Assembly: GCA_002362735.1 (NCBI GenBank) | Contig: DEUU01000193.1 | Coordinates: 1 to 7,410 of the forward strand | Origin: Dehalococcoidia bacterium UBA3254 | Lineage (GTDB): Bacteria; Chloroflexota; Dehalococcoidia; Dehalococcoidales; UBA3254 | DNA: 7,410 nucleotides | Direction: 5' to 3' | In this document: piece after piece, positions 1 to 5,853 of the stretch | How positions within the stretch are numbered: position 1 is the stretch's first letter | How the letters are laid out: each line of letters starts with the position of its first letter | Program-made: the position numbers and the translations under genes | Notes under the pieces: model-generated | Database searches by the model: none | Seen by the model: only the letters and a program-made list of their open reading frames with translations | What the model was told of the DNA's origin: nothing

Positions 1-567
1 ACGAGCATCTGGAAGATAGGTGCCGGTGAGAACCATACACTTTGGACCTTCAGCTCGCAACATCGGAGGGGAAACGCTGCCGCCCAACAAGGCCATATCC
101 ATCGCCTCTTTATTACAGCCGCAGGATACGCCGGCTGTACCCATGTTGCCGGGATTACCGAAAAGGTTTAGAAAACGGGATCGGATTCCGTAAAGGTCAC
201 TGCGTAAAGTTCCTTCTACCACCGACAGGGTCTCGGCTCCATATTGTGATTTAAGACCCTTGAGTTTAGCGGCTATCTCATCCAGAGCCTGTTCCCAGGA
301 TATTCTCTCCCACTGGTTTTCTCCCCTTTCTCCTTTTCTTTTAAGAGGATACTTAAGTTGATCGGGATGCTCCAGCCATTTAATAAGGTGGGGAAGCCTT
401 TCCGCGCAGACCGCTCCCTTGCTCGTAGGATGGTCGGGGTTGCCCCTCAGGCTTATGATCTTACCGTCTTTGACCGTGGCTAACAGACCGCAACTATTAC
501 TGCAGCCGGGAGAAGGCCAGCACAGTACTTTCTTTATTTCTACACCTTTTTCGTTATCTAATGACAT
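1..567 (-). CDS. Molybdopterin oxidoreductase (DMSO reductase family), N-terminal part, cut by the window edge
   Basis: The minus-strand frame opens with ATG at 567-565 and runs off the left edge after 189 codons, so only the N-terminal quarter or so is visible. An SD-like GAGGGG lies about 10 nt upstream of the start. Four cysteines, C16, C22, C26 and C54, are spaced as the N-terminal 4Fe-4S ligands of the family. They are followed by the usual KDGKIISLRGNPDHP stretch, then SKGAVC, and then the WERISWEQALDEIA segment that leads into the molybdopterin-binding domain. The family transfers electrons or oxygen at a bis-MGD molybdenum or tungsten centre. The substrate cannot be told from this fragment. 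The spacing Cx5C between the first two cysteines is longer than the common Cx2C or Cx3C. No Tat-type twin arginine is seen at the N-terminus, so a cytoplasmic location or export on a partner subunit is possible. Family assignment is firm; specific function is unknown. Confidence 0.88.
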   Translation of the reverse strand, partial: MSLDNEKGVEIKKVLCWPSPGCSNSCGLLATVKDGKIISLRGNPDHPTSKGAVCAERLPHLIKWLEHPDQLKYPLKRKGERGENQWERISWEQALDEIAAKLKGLKSQYGAETLSVVEGTLRSDLYGIRSRFLNLFGNPGNMGTAGVSCGCNKEAMDMALLGGSVSPPMLRAEGPKCMVLTGTYLPDAR

Positions 568-619
568 TAGCTTACACCCCTCTGTTTCTATTTTTTGTAA
601 CGCCGTTAGAAGCCTATCC

Positions 620-636
620 AGATATTTTCAATATCT
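620..636. repeat. AT-rich perfect dyad, possible operator of the oxidoreductase gene
   Basis: The sequence AGATATT-TTC-AATATCT is a perfect 7-bp inverted repeat with a 3-nt centre. It lies about 53 bp upstream of the oxidoreductase start codon and just downstream of the weak minus-strand promoter candidate, a place where repressors commonly bind. No T-run follows it, which argues against a terminator. The regulator is unknown. Confidence 0.35.
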
Positions 637-654
637 CATTTTAACCAGGTGGCG

Positions 655-685
655 ATAATAAATATGGTTTGCCATCTGATAGCAA
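655..685 (-). promoter_or_regulatory. Weak sigma-70-like promoter candidate for the oxidoreductase
   Basis: Read on the minus strand, TTGCTA (685-680) is followed after 19 nt by TATTAT (660-655). The -10 matches the consensus at five of six positions, but the spacer is longer than ideal. Its place about 90 bp upstream of the start codon is reasonable. AT-rich sequence produces such matches by chance, so this is only a candidate. Confidence 0.22.
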
Positions 686-913
686 TATACCTTCCACTTC
701 ATATTTAATATCGTCTTAAGAGATAGTCGATGATAATTTTACGCAATGTGCAGATGGATTTGATTATATTCCTTTTTACATTGTTCCATCAATACCTCGC
801 ATTGACCTGCCAGAGTCTTTTCATTTTCAAATTAATCCTGCTTTATTCCGTAACAAAAGATTCCAGGTCACTCTAAAGTCATTTTCAGGTGAAAAATCAA
901 TGGTACTTAGGTA

Positions 914-943
914 TTGATTACTTCCTCCGGAAAGGCATAAAAT
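914..943 (+). promoter_or_regulatory. Sigma-70-like promoter candidate for the FecR/effector/cyclase operon
   Basis: TTGATT (914-919) and TAAAAT (938-943) are separated by 18 nt. They match the -35 consensus at four and the -10 at five of six positions. A small dyad, TTCC-TCC-GGAA, sits inside the spacer at 922-932 and could bind a regulator. Transcription from here would give a leader of only about 20 nt before the TTG at 969, which would explain why no proper Shine-Dalgarno site is seen there. Confidence 0.4.
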
Positions 944-968
944 AGGTTAGGTTACCCGGTTAAGCTTT

Positions 969-2150
969 TTGAAAAAGTTGAATAACAAAACCTCTCCACC
1001 AGATAATAAAAGGTTTATCAGTAAAACGCTCCGGTATTTTTTACTGTGCTTGCTGCTGTCTTCTGTTTTCTTAATCTCTTTGGGTGGATGTAACGGTGCC
1101 AAAGCTGCTGTCCCGGCTTTTATTTCTTTTATCGAGGGGAAAGTGGAGATAAAAAAATCTTCCTCTGTTAACTGGGTAGAAGCCAGGGTCAAGGACACCC
1201 TGGCGGAAAACGACATGGTGAAATCCGGGGTAAACTCCAAATCTTCCATCACTTTCTTCGACGGCAGTATTATCAATCTGGAATCCAGTACACAGGTTGA
1301 AATAAAGCAATTGACCAGCAATAAACCCACCGCCATACGTCTTAAACAGGAAATAGGCGAGACTCTCAGCAAGGTAGAAAAATTGGCTGATTCTTCCTCC
1401 CGATATGAAATAGAAACCCCGGTGGCAGTAGCCGGAGTTAGAGGCAGCCAGATGCGAGTAAAGGTTGCCCAGGATGGTACTACTAACGTCCAGAACGTGG
1501 AAGGGAAGATCAGTGTTACCGCCCAGGGGGTGGAAGTCATGATTCCCGTGGGGAATACCAGTACCGTCCAGCCTGGTCAACCCCCCGGTGCTCCTTCACC
1601 GGCTGATGTGCACGTTAATGCGGACAGCCGGAACGACCTTTTTGACCTGACGGGCAAACCTGTAAGTGGATATCAATATCTCGACATTGTGAATGAGTGG
1701 ATTGAGAGAAAAGGTGAGAACTGGGCAATTACGATAAACCTGGGTGAAAACTACCCGCAGAACGTTGATCCAGCCGGAGTGGTGGAGTGGGATATCATGG
1801 TGGATGCGGATAACGATATTACTACGGGATGGAAATATGATGTGCTATTTAACGATTTGGGTATTGATTACTATATCTCACTGAGTCGCACAGGAAGCAA
1901 TTTTGTTACAGGTGCCCAAAGAACCCTCGATTCGTCTACCAGCTATCCTCATTATGTCCATTACACTACTAATGGAAACCTGATTACTATAGAATTTTCG
2001 CCCAAAACAATCGGCGATTCAAGCAAGTTTAGCTTCTTAGTATTAGCGAGGTATTACTCCAGGATAGGAGATCCTCAATCTCTGGTAGCGGCAGATAAAA
2101 TTCCGAACGCCAGCCATTATTTGATTTCTGCTCCTGGATCAAAACCATAG
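969..2150 (+). CDS. FecR-domain lipoprotein with a DOMON/CBM9-like C-terminal domain
   Basis: The 393-residue protein has a basic N-terminus, a hydrophobic stretch at about 21-38 and a lipobox-like LGGC ending at C41, so it is probably an exported lipoprotein. Residues about 48-205 are a FecR domain: a glycine-rich entry strand (IEGKVEI), ITFFDGS at 94-100, KQEIGET at 126-132, YEIETP at 146-151, and AVAGVRGS at 153-160. A proline-rich linker follows at about 202-212. The rest, 213-393, looks like a beta-sandwich. It carries an Asp-rich loop (D279, D281, D283, then TTGW) that resembles calcium-binding loops of DOMON or CBM9-like domains. There is no N-terminal anti-sigma part as in E. coli FecR and no nearby sigma factor. 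The start is uncertain: TTG at 969 is the first start codon after an upstream stop at 948-950 and has no clear SD, and a second TTG lies at 978. It is the first gene of the operon, 36 bp before the membrane effector. The role as envelope sensor or ligand binder is inferred. Confidence 0.85.
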   Translation: MKKLNNKTSPPDNKRFISKTLRYFLLCLLLSSVFLISLGGCNGAKAAVPAFISFIEGKVEIKKSSSVNWVEARVKDTLAENDMVKSGVNSKSSITFFDGSIINLESSTQVEIKQLTSNKPTAIRLKQEIGETLSKVEKLADSSSRYEIETPVAVAGVRGSQMRVKVAQDGTTNVQNVEGKISVTAQGVEVMIPVGNTSTVQPGQPPGAPSPADVHVNADSRNDLFDLTGKPVSGYQYLDIVNEWIERKGENWAITINLGENYPQNVDPAGVVEWDIMVDADNDITTGWKYDVLFNDLGIDYYISLSRTGSNFVTGAQRTLDSSTSYPHYVHYTTNGNLITIEFSPKTIGDSSKFSFLVLARYYSRIGDPQSLVAADKIPNASHYLISAPGSKP

Positions 2151-2186
2151 AAAAGGTAAGAATTTGCGAGGGATGACGGAGGTCGT

Positions 2187-2723
2187 ATGGTAAAAGATAA
2201 ATATTCTCTGATGATGAGGATTCTGGACGATCAAAACAGGCTTACGGACCGGGCTGACTCAAAAGCTATCTCTCTGCTTTCTACTTTAGGCATATTTACG
2301 GTGTTGTTTATTGCTCAATTGAACAGTATCGAAGAATTTAACCTGCTGACAATAACTCTTCTGGTCGTTTACCTCGCCTCGGTTGTCCTGGCTGTTTTAA
2401 ACATCATTCTGGCAATCAGCCCACAAATCCGGATATTTAAGAATAAAGTTCAGAATTCCAACACTGTGACCTCATCTCCACAGCCTACTTTTTTCGGCGG
2501 TATTTGCCAGTTTCCAGATGCCAAAGCATATAACGAATGCATCGATAATCTGGTGCAAAATGAAGGATCAATCGAAGATATTTATGTTCGCCAGGTTTAT
2601 GAAGTAGCCAAGATCAATCGGAACAAATATAAATTCGTCGGGCAAGCTGTTTGGTTTGTGGTTATTGCTTTGTTCAGTCAAATTACCTTTATTGTTTTGA
2701 TGTTTTCCGGAAAGATGGTGTAA
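2187..2723 (+). CDS. DUF5706/PycTM-type membrane protein (Pycsar effector family)
   Basis: The 178-residue protein has the layout of the DUF5706/PycTM family. An amphipathic N-terminus with NRLTDRADSKA (17-27) matches the family's 'ADxKAxxLL' hallmark. Two hydrophobic helices follow at about 28-45 and 52-78. A cytoplasmic segment at about 79-150 begins with the typical 'FFGGI' (102-106), then has conserved-looking Y115, an acidic stretch at 126-131 and a helix ending in NRNKYK (144-149). A last helix lies at about 152-174. Family members with a cognate cyclase serve as effectors of Pycsar anti-phage defence, acting on the membrane when cyclic pyrimidine nucleotides accumulate; others have no known role. 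Here the next gene, 24 bp downstream and in the same frame, encodes a class III cyclase. ATG at 2187 follows GGAGGT with a spacing of only 3-4 nt, and ATGs at 2211 and 2214 are alternatives. I am fairly sure of the family from its pattern. Its ligand and action here are inferred. Confidence 0.78.
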   Translation: MVKDKYSLMMRILDDQNRLTDRADSKAISLLSTLGIFTVLFIAQLNSIEEFNLLTITLLVVYLASVVLAVLNIILAISPQIRIFKNKVQNSNTVTSSPQPTFFGGICQFPDAKAYNECIDNLVQNEGSIEDIYVRQVYEVAKINRNKYKFVGQAVWFVVIALFSQITFIVLMFSGKMV

Positions 2724-2747
2724 GTTACCGGGAACAAGCAGGTTCTT

Positions 2748-4595
2748 TTGACGACTTCATTTTTCAAGAAAAAATTGAACCGGAAAAATCGCAGACGTCT
2801 TTTTCAGAGTTTAATTATCCTTGGTCTGGGAATTCTGGTTACTTTATTTCTGGGTCTGGTGCAGCCTTTCTATACTTTCAATCTCTGGTTTGCCGATCAA
2901 CTGCTGGAAACCGATTCACCTTCTCCCAATATTGTGATTGCAGGAATTGATGATTCCAGTCTTGATGAATTTGGGAAATGGTCGGAATGGCCTCGCAGTC
3001 TTCACACCTCAGCCATTGAAAATCTTAAGCAAGCTGGAGCCACGGTAATCGGGTATGACGTCATCTTTACGGACGATTCTCCGGATGATCCCGGATTGGC
3101 AGAAGCCATCAAACAGGCTGATAATGTAGTACTGGCGATAGCTGGGAATAAGAGGGTATCCGGAAAGACTGGAGAGGTAACTCTCGATGAATTTCTCCTG
3201 CCTGCAGAATCAATTCGCCAAAACAGCAGCAGCCTGGGTCATATTAATCTGATACCGGATCCGGATGGTAAAATAAGGAGGGTGCCTCTCATTGCCAGGG
3301 ACGCTGAAGGAAACGTCTATCCTTGCCTGGGTGTTGCAATGCTCAGCACTCTCTTTCAGCTTCCATTACCGGGTAAATATCCCCTTGAAGATAATAAATT
3401 ATCTCTTCTAATGCGTCAGATTCCAGTTGATCCATCCTGTTCCATGCGTTTAAACTTTGCTGTTACCGATAATAGCCTTACTTTTCTTTCCTATAAAGAT
3501 GTTATTAAAAATAATTTTGATCCGGCCGTAATCAAAAACAAGATAGTCCTGGTTGGCATTACGGCTACCGGAGACCTGGACACCTGGTCAGTACCTACTT
3601 CAGGCGCCAGGATACCCGGCCTGTTAATCCATGCCGCAGTGATGGATACGATTTTAAGAACCCGTTTTGTAGCTGAAGCCGGCCTGAATATTACCGTATC
3701 GCTGATGTTGCTGTTGACTCTTATTGGTGCTCTGTTATTTCCCTGGGCTGGTACCTGGAAAAGGCGTGATGTTATAAAAGTAGCTGGCATCACTCTGGGT
3801 CTAATAATCCTGTATGTAGTTATTTCTGTTTTCATCTCCAATCAAGGTCTGATTTTAAATATTCTTTATCCTGTTCTGATATTACTGGTTTTGTTTGTGG
3901 GAAATATCCTTTACATGATCGTCAGGGAACAGACTGATAAAACCTTTGTGAAGGAACTATTCGGCCGTTATGTTTCACCTGAGGTATCCAGAGAGATTGT
4001 ATCTCTGGCAGATGAAGGACAATTGAAGCTGGGTGGAGAAGAAAGAGAAGTAACGATTTTGTTTGCTGATATCCGTAATTTCACTACTATCAGTGAAAAA
4101 CTGTCACCGGATGGTGTGGTTAAAATGCTTAATTCCTGCCTTCCAGTAATGATTAATGCCATTGTTAATAATGGAGGTTTGGTGAATAAATTCGCCGGAG
4201 ATAATCTGATGGGTCTCTGGAATGCCCCCAAATCACAGGCTAATCATCCCGAGCTGGCGGTGAAAGCCGCCTGGGAAGCTCAGGCCAAAATGAATGAACT
4301 GAGTAAAACAGTTCCGGAGCTGAGTAATATCCAGTTTGGGATTGGCATCAATACCGGAAAAGCTTTGGCCGGAAATGTAGGTTCATCCGGGCGTGTTGAA
4401 TATACGGTTATAGGTGATGCGGTTAATCTGGCTTCTCGAATTTGTAGTGTAGCTCCGGGAGGAGAAATTCTGATCGGTCCGGAAACCTGTTACCAGGGAC
4501 AAAAATTTTTAGAACTGGAGCCTTTGCCACCACAAGTGTTCAAAGGAAAAAGTCAACCGATAGTAGTTTACCGGGTAAAGGGCTGGCACAACTAA
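2748..4595 (+). CDS. CHASE2-sensor class III adenylate/guanylate cyclase
   Basis: The 615-residue membrane enzyme would convert a nucleoside triphosphate, probably ATP, to its 3',5'-cyclic monophosphate. A basic N-terminus and helix at about 18-40 lead into an extracytoplasmic CHASE2 domain, about 40-310, with IAGIDDSSL (64-72), WPRSLH (81-86), GYDVIF (102-107), DPDGKIRRVPL (171-181) and IVLVGITATGDLD (266-278). Three helices follow at about 314-333, 343-363 and 369-391, then a linker and the catalytic domain at about 430-610. Metal-binding aspartates D441 and D485, the transition-state pair N560 and R564, and the substrate residues K481 and T553 are all present. Lys/Thr is the pair usual in bacterial class IIIb adenylate cyclases, so cAMP is the likely product; pyrimidine use cannot be excluded. 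TTG at 2748 is the first start codon after the upstream stop and has only a weak AGG at 5-6 nt. CHASE2 cyclases and FecR proteins are known neighbours; the effector gene just before is the unusual part. Confidence 0.93.
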   Translation: MTTSFFKKKLNRKNRRRLFQSLIILGLGILVTLFLGLVQPFYTFNLWFADQLLETDSPSPNIVIAGIDDSSLDEFGKWSEWPRSLHTSAIENLKQAGATVIGYDVIFTDDSPDDPGLAEAIKQADNVVLAIAGNKRVSGKTGEVTLDEFLLPAESIRQNSSSLGHINLIPDPDGKIRRVPLIARDAEGNVYPCLGVAMLSTLFQLPLPGKYPLEDNKLSLLMRQIPVDPSCSMRLNFAVTDNSLTFLSYKDVIKNNFDPAVIKNKIVLVGITATGDLDTWSVPTSGARIPGLLIHAAVMDTILRTRFVAEAGLNITVSLMLLLTLIGALLFPWAGTWKRRDVIKVAGITLGLIILYVVISVFISNQGLILNILYPVLILLVLFVGNILYMIVREQTDKTFVKELFGRYVSPEVSREIVSLADEGQLKLGGEEREVTILFADIRNFTTISEKLSPDGVVKMLNSCLPVMINAIVNNGGLVNKFAGDNLMGLWNAPKSQANHPELAVKAAWEAQAKMNELSKTVPELSNIQFGIGINTGKALAGNVGSSGRVEYTVIGDAVNLASRICSVAPGGEILIGPETCYQGQKFLELEPLPPQVFKGKSQPIVVYRVKGWHN

Positions 4596-4612
4596 GGTTA
4601 AAACCGGTAACC
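4596..4612 (+). other. Small hairpin after the cyclase stop codon
   Basis: GGTTA-AAACCGG-TAACC directly after the cyclase stop can form a 5-bp stem. It has no T-run and is too weak for a terminator. It could tune readthrough or mRNA stability between the cyclase and the second FecR gene, but it may be chance. Confidence 0.18.
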
Positions 4613-4640
4613 CAAGTGTCATTGATTGTCACTGGATGGA

Positions 4641-4646
4641 GAGAGG
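4641..4646 (+). promoter_or_regulatory. Ribosome binding site that sets the start of the second FecR gene
   Basis: GAGAGG lies 6 nt before GTG at 4653. It favours this start over the TTG at 4626, which has no SD and would add nine residues in front of the signal peptide, and over the ATG at 4662, which would lie too far from the SD. Confidence 0.7.
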
Positions 4647-4652
4647 ATTACA

Positions 4653-5753
4653 GTGAGAAAAATGAGAACATGGCTAAAAATTGGCTTATTGATATGTTTA
4701 GCCCTGATATTGGTTCCATTTAACCTTTCCTGCGGAAGTAGCTCTGAGAAAAACACCGTTATTACAAGCCTCCAGGGTGAACTAACGGTGAAAAAAGCCG
4801 GTTCGGCTAACTGGGTAAAAGCCGAAGTCAAAATGCTGCTCAACAAAGGTGATTCGATCAAAACGGGAGCCGAAGCCAGTGCCAAAATAACCTTCTTTGA
4901 CGGCAGCACGATTGAACTTAAAGCTAATACGCAAATTGAATTTACTGACCTGATAAATGAACAAGCAAAACAAATCCAGATGAAGCAGGAGATTGGTGAG
5001 ACAATCAGTAAAGTGGAAAAACTGGTAGATTCCGCCTCAAAGTACGAGATAGAGACACCTACCGCGGTTGCCGGTGTCCGGGGAAGTTCCATGCGGGTTA
5101 GCGTCAGCCCGGACGGTACAACTCAGGTTCAAAACCTGGAAGGAAAGATCAGTGTAACGGCTCAAGGGATCGAAGTAGTAATACCCGTAGGCAGTTCCAG
5201 CACGGTCAAACCCGGACAGGCACCTGCATCTCCAGTTTTAAATCCTCAGGTTTCGACCAATTTCCAGATTTATTCAGCATTAGGGAGCTACAGTACAGCT
5301 AATGGAAATCCGAACGGCGTCTGGTCTTATGGCTGGATGTCTGTAGATTTATCCAAATTTAATCTTTATGTCGATCACAATGCATATCAATGGTATGGTC
5401 CATTGGGAGGTGATTTAACCCCCTGTATCTGGATCAACAATGAAGGAATGAGATACGGTGTTCCCGGAGGATGGCTGTCTCTTCATCCCGGACCCGGGAC
5501 AGAACCTTCTATACTCCGCTGGACATCTCCAAAGAAAGGGAAGATACAGGTTTCGGGCCAATTCCTGCCGGGTGACGGCGGTAAGATGAGCGTTTCCATT
5601 TTGCATAACAGCGCAAAGATATGGAACGCGACGGATTCAGGGAATTTTGACTTGCCACTGGAGGTAACTTCAGGAGATACTATTAATTTCATTGTTTATG
5701 GTGGCTACGGCTACGGCAACACTCCCATTTCTGCCAATATCAGCTATAAATGA
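4653..5753 (+). CDS. FecR-domain lipoprotein with a jelly-roll-like C-terminal domain
   Basis: With the GTG start the protein has 366 residues. MRKMRTW is followed by a hydrophobic stretch at about 8-25 and by NLSC, with C27 as a likely lipidation site; this lipobox is imperfect. The FecR domain at about 34-192 is clearly paralogous to that of the first FecR gene. Both share KQEIGET (here 111-117), YEIETP (131-136), AVAGVRGS (138-145) and EGKISVTAQG (163-172). After a short linker the C-terminal part, about 200-366, is unrelated to the first protein's. It starts with GNPNGVWSYGW (218-228), has a 'LHPG' and 'LRWTSP' core (277-293) and ends with GDTINFIVYG (341-350), a pattern seen in extracellular jelly-roll domains fused to many secreted proteins, possibly carbohydrate-binding. 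It follows the cyclase by 57 bp and is the last intact gene of the operon. Its job as second sensor head of the CHASE2 cyclase is inferred. Confidence 0.85.
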   Translation: MRKMRTWLKIGLLICLALILVPFNLSCGSSSEKNTVITSLQGELTVKKAGSANWVKAEVKMLLNKGDSIKTGAEASAKITFFDGSTIELKANTQIEFTDLINEQAKQIQMKQEIGETISKVEKLVDSASKYEIETPTAVAGVRGSSMRVSVSPDGTTQVQNLEGKISVTAQGIEVVIPVGSSSTVKPGQAPASPVLNPQVSTNFQIYSALGSYSTANGNPNGVWSYGWMSVDLSKFNLYVDHNAYQWYGPLGGDLTPCIWINNEGMRYGVPGGWLSLHPGPGTEPSILRWTSPKKGKIQVSGQFLPGDGGKMSVSILHNSAKIWNATDSGNFDLPLEVTSGDTINFIVYGGYGYGNTPISANISYK

Positions 5754-5755
5754 AG

Positions 5756-5774
5756 ATTCTCCATATTGGGGAAT
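5756..5774 (+). terminator. Hairpin just after the last operon gene, possible terminator
   Basis: ATTCTCCA-TAT-TGGGGAAT starts 2 nt after the stop codon and forms an 8-bp stem with one G-T pair. No T-run follows, so it would be a weak intrinsic terminator or a 3'-end stabiliser. Confidence 0.33.
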
Positions 5775-5795
5775 ACTGATAAATATGTATAGGAG

Positions 5796-5801
5796 TATAA
5801 T
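5796..5801 (+). promoter_or_regulatory. Isolated -10 element upstream of the oxidoreductase remnant
   Basis: TATAAT matches the consensus exactly and lies 52 bp before the remnant's ATG. No acceptable -35 is seen at 16-19 nt upstream. It could be the old promoter of the decayed gene. Confidence 0.22.
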
Positions 5802-5853
5802 TAAAAAAGTTACGAAAGTTTTTCCGTCATTTCAATATGTAAGGGGAAGCAGA

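Larger units (their letters stand above)
568..968. other. Intergenic region between divergent genes
   Basis: About 400 bp lie between the minus-strand oxidoreductase and the plus-strand FecR operon. The stretch is AT-rich and holds no convincing gene. It contains a perfect AT-rich dyad at 620-636, a weak minus-strand promoter candidate at 655-685 and a better plus-strand promoter candidate at 914-943. The middle part, about 690-910, shows no structure I can name. Confidence 0.7.

Noticed and set aside
730..876. A 48-codon hydrophobic frame in the left intergenic region, like a small membrane peptide.
   Set aside because: The DNA is T-rich, which makes any frame look hydrophobic. The SD is weak, the peptide has no recognisable motif, and the frame stops well before the operon.
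947..1580. Long open frames on the minus strand opposite the first FecR gene.
   Set aside because: They are antisense to a well-supported gene, have no SD or family features, and reflect its codon bias.
969..2150. A classical FecR anti-sigma regulator of an iron-citrate type system.
   Set aside because: There is no FecI-type sigma factor, no TonB receptor and no anti-sigma N-terminus. The protein starts with a lipoprotein signal.
2174..2194. Six-codon frame (ATG ACG GAG ... TAA) overlapping the start of the effector gene, possibly a leader peptide for coupling.
   Set aside because: Such tiny frames arise by chance, and its second and third codons are simply the effector's SD. No further support.
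3366..4578. The 11-bp palindrome TTACCGGGTAA occurs twice, near 3366 and near 4568.
   Set aside because: Both copies lie inside the cyclase coding sequence and encode ordinary residues. Pairs of 11-bp matches are expected by chance in a window of this size.
5692..5853. Extension of the oxidoreductase remnant's frame upstream to 5692 or to an ATG at 5785.
   Set aside because: The first part overlaps the second FecR gene in another frame. The ATG at 5785 has no SD, whereas ATG 5854 has a good one.
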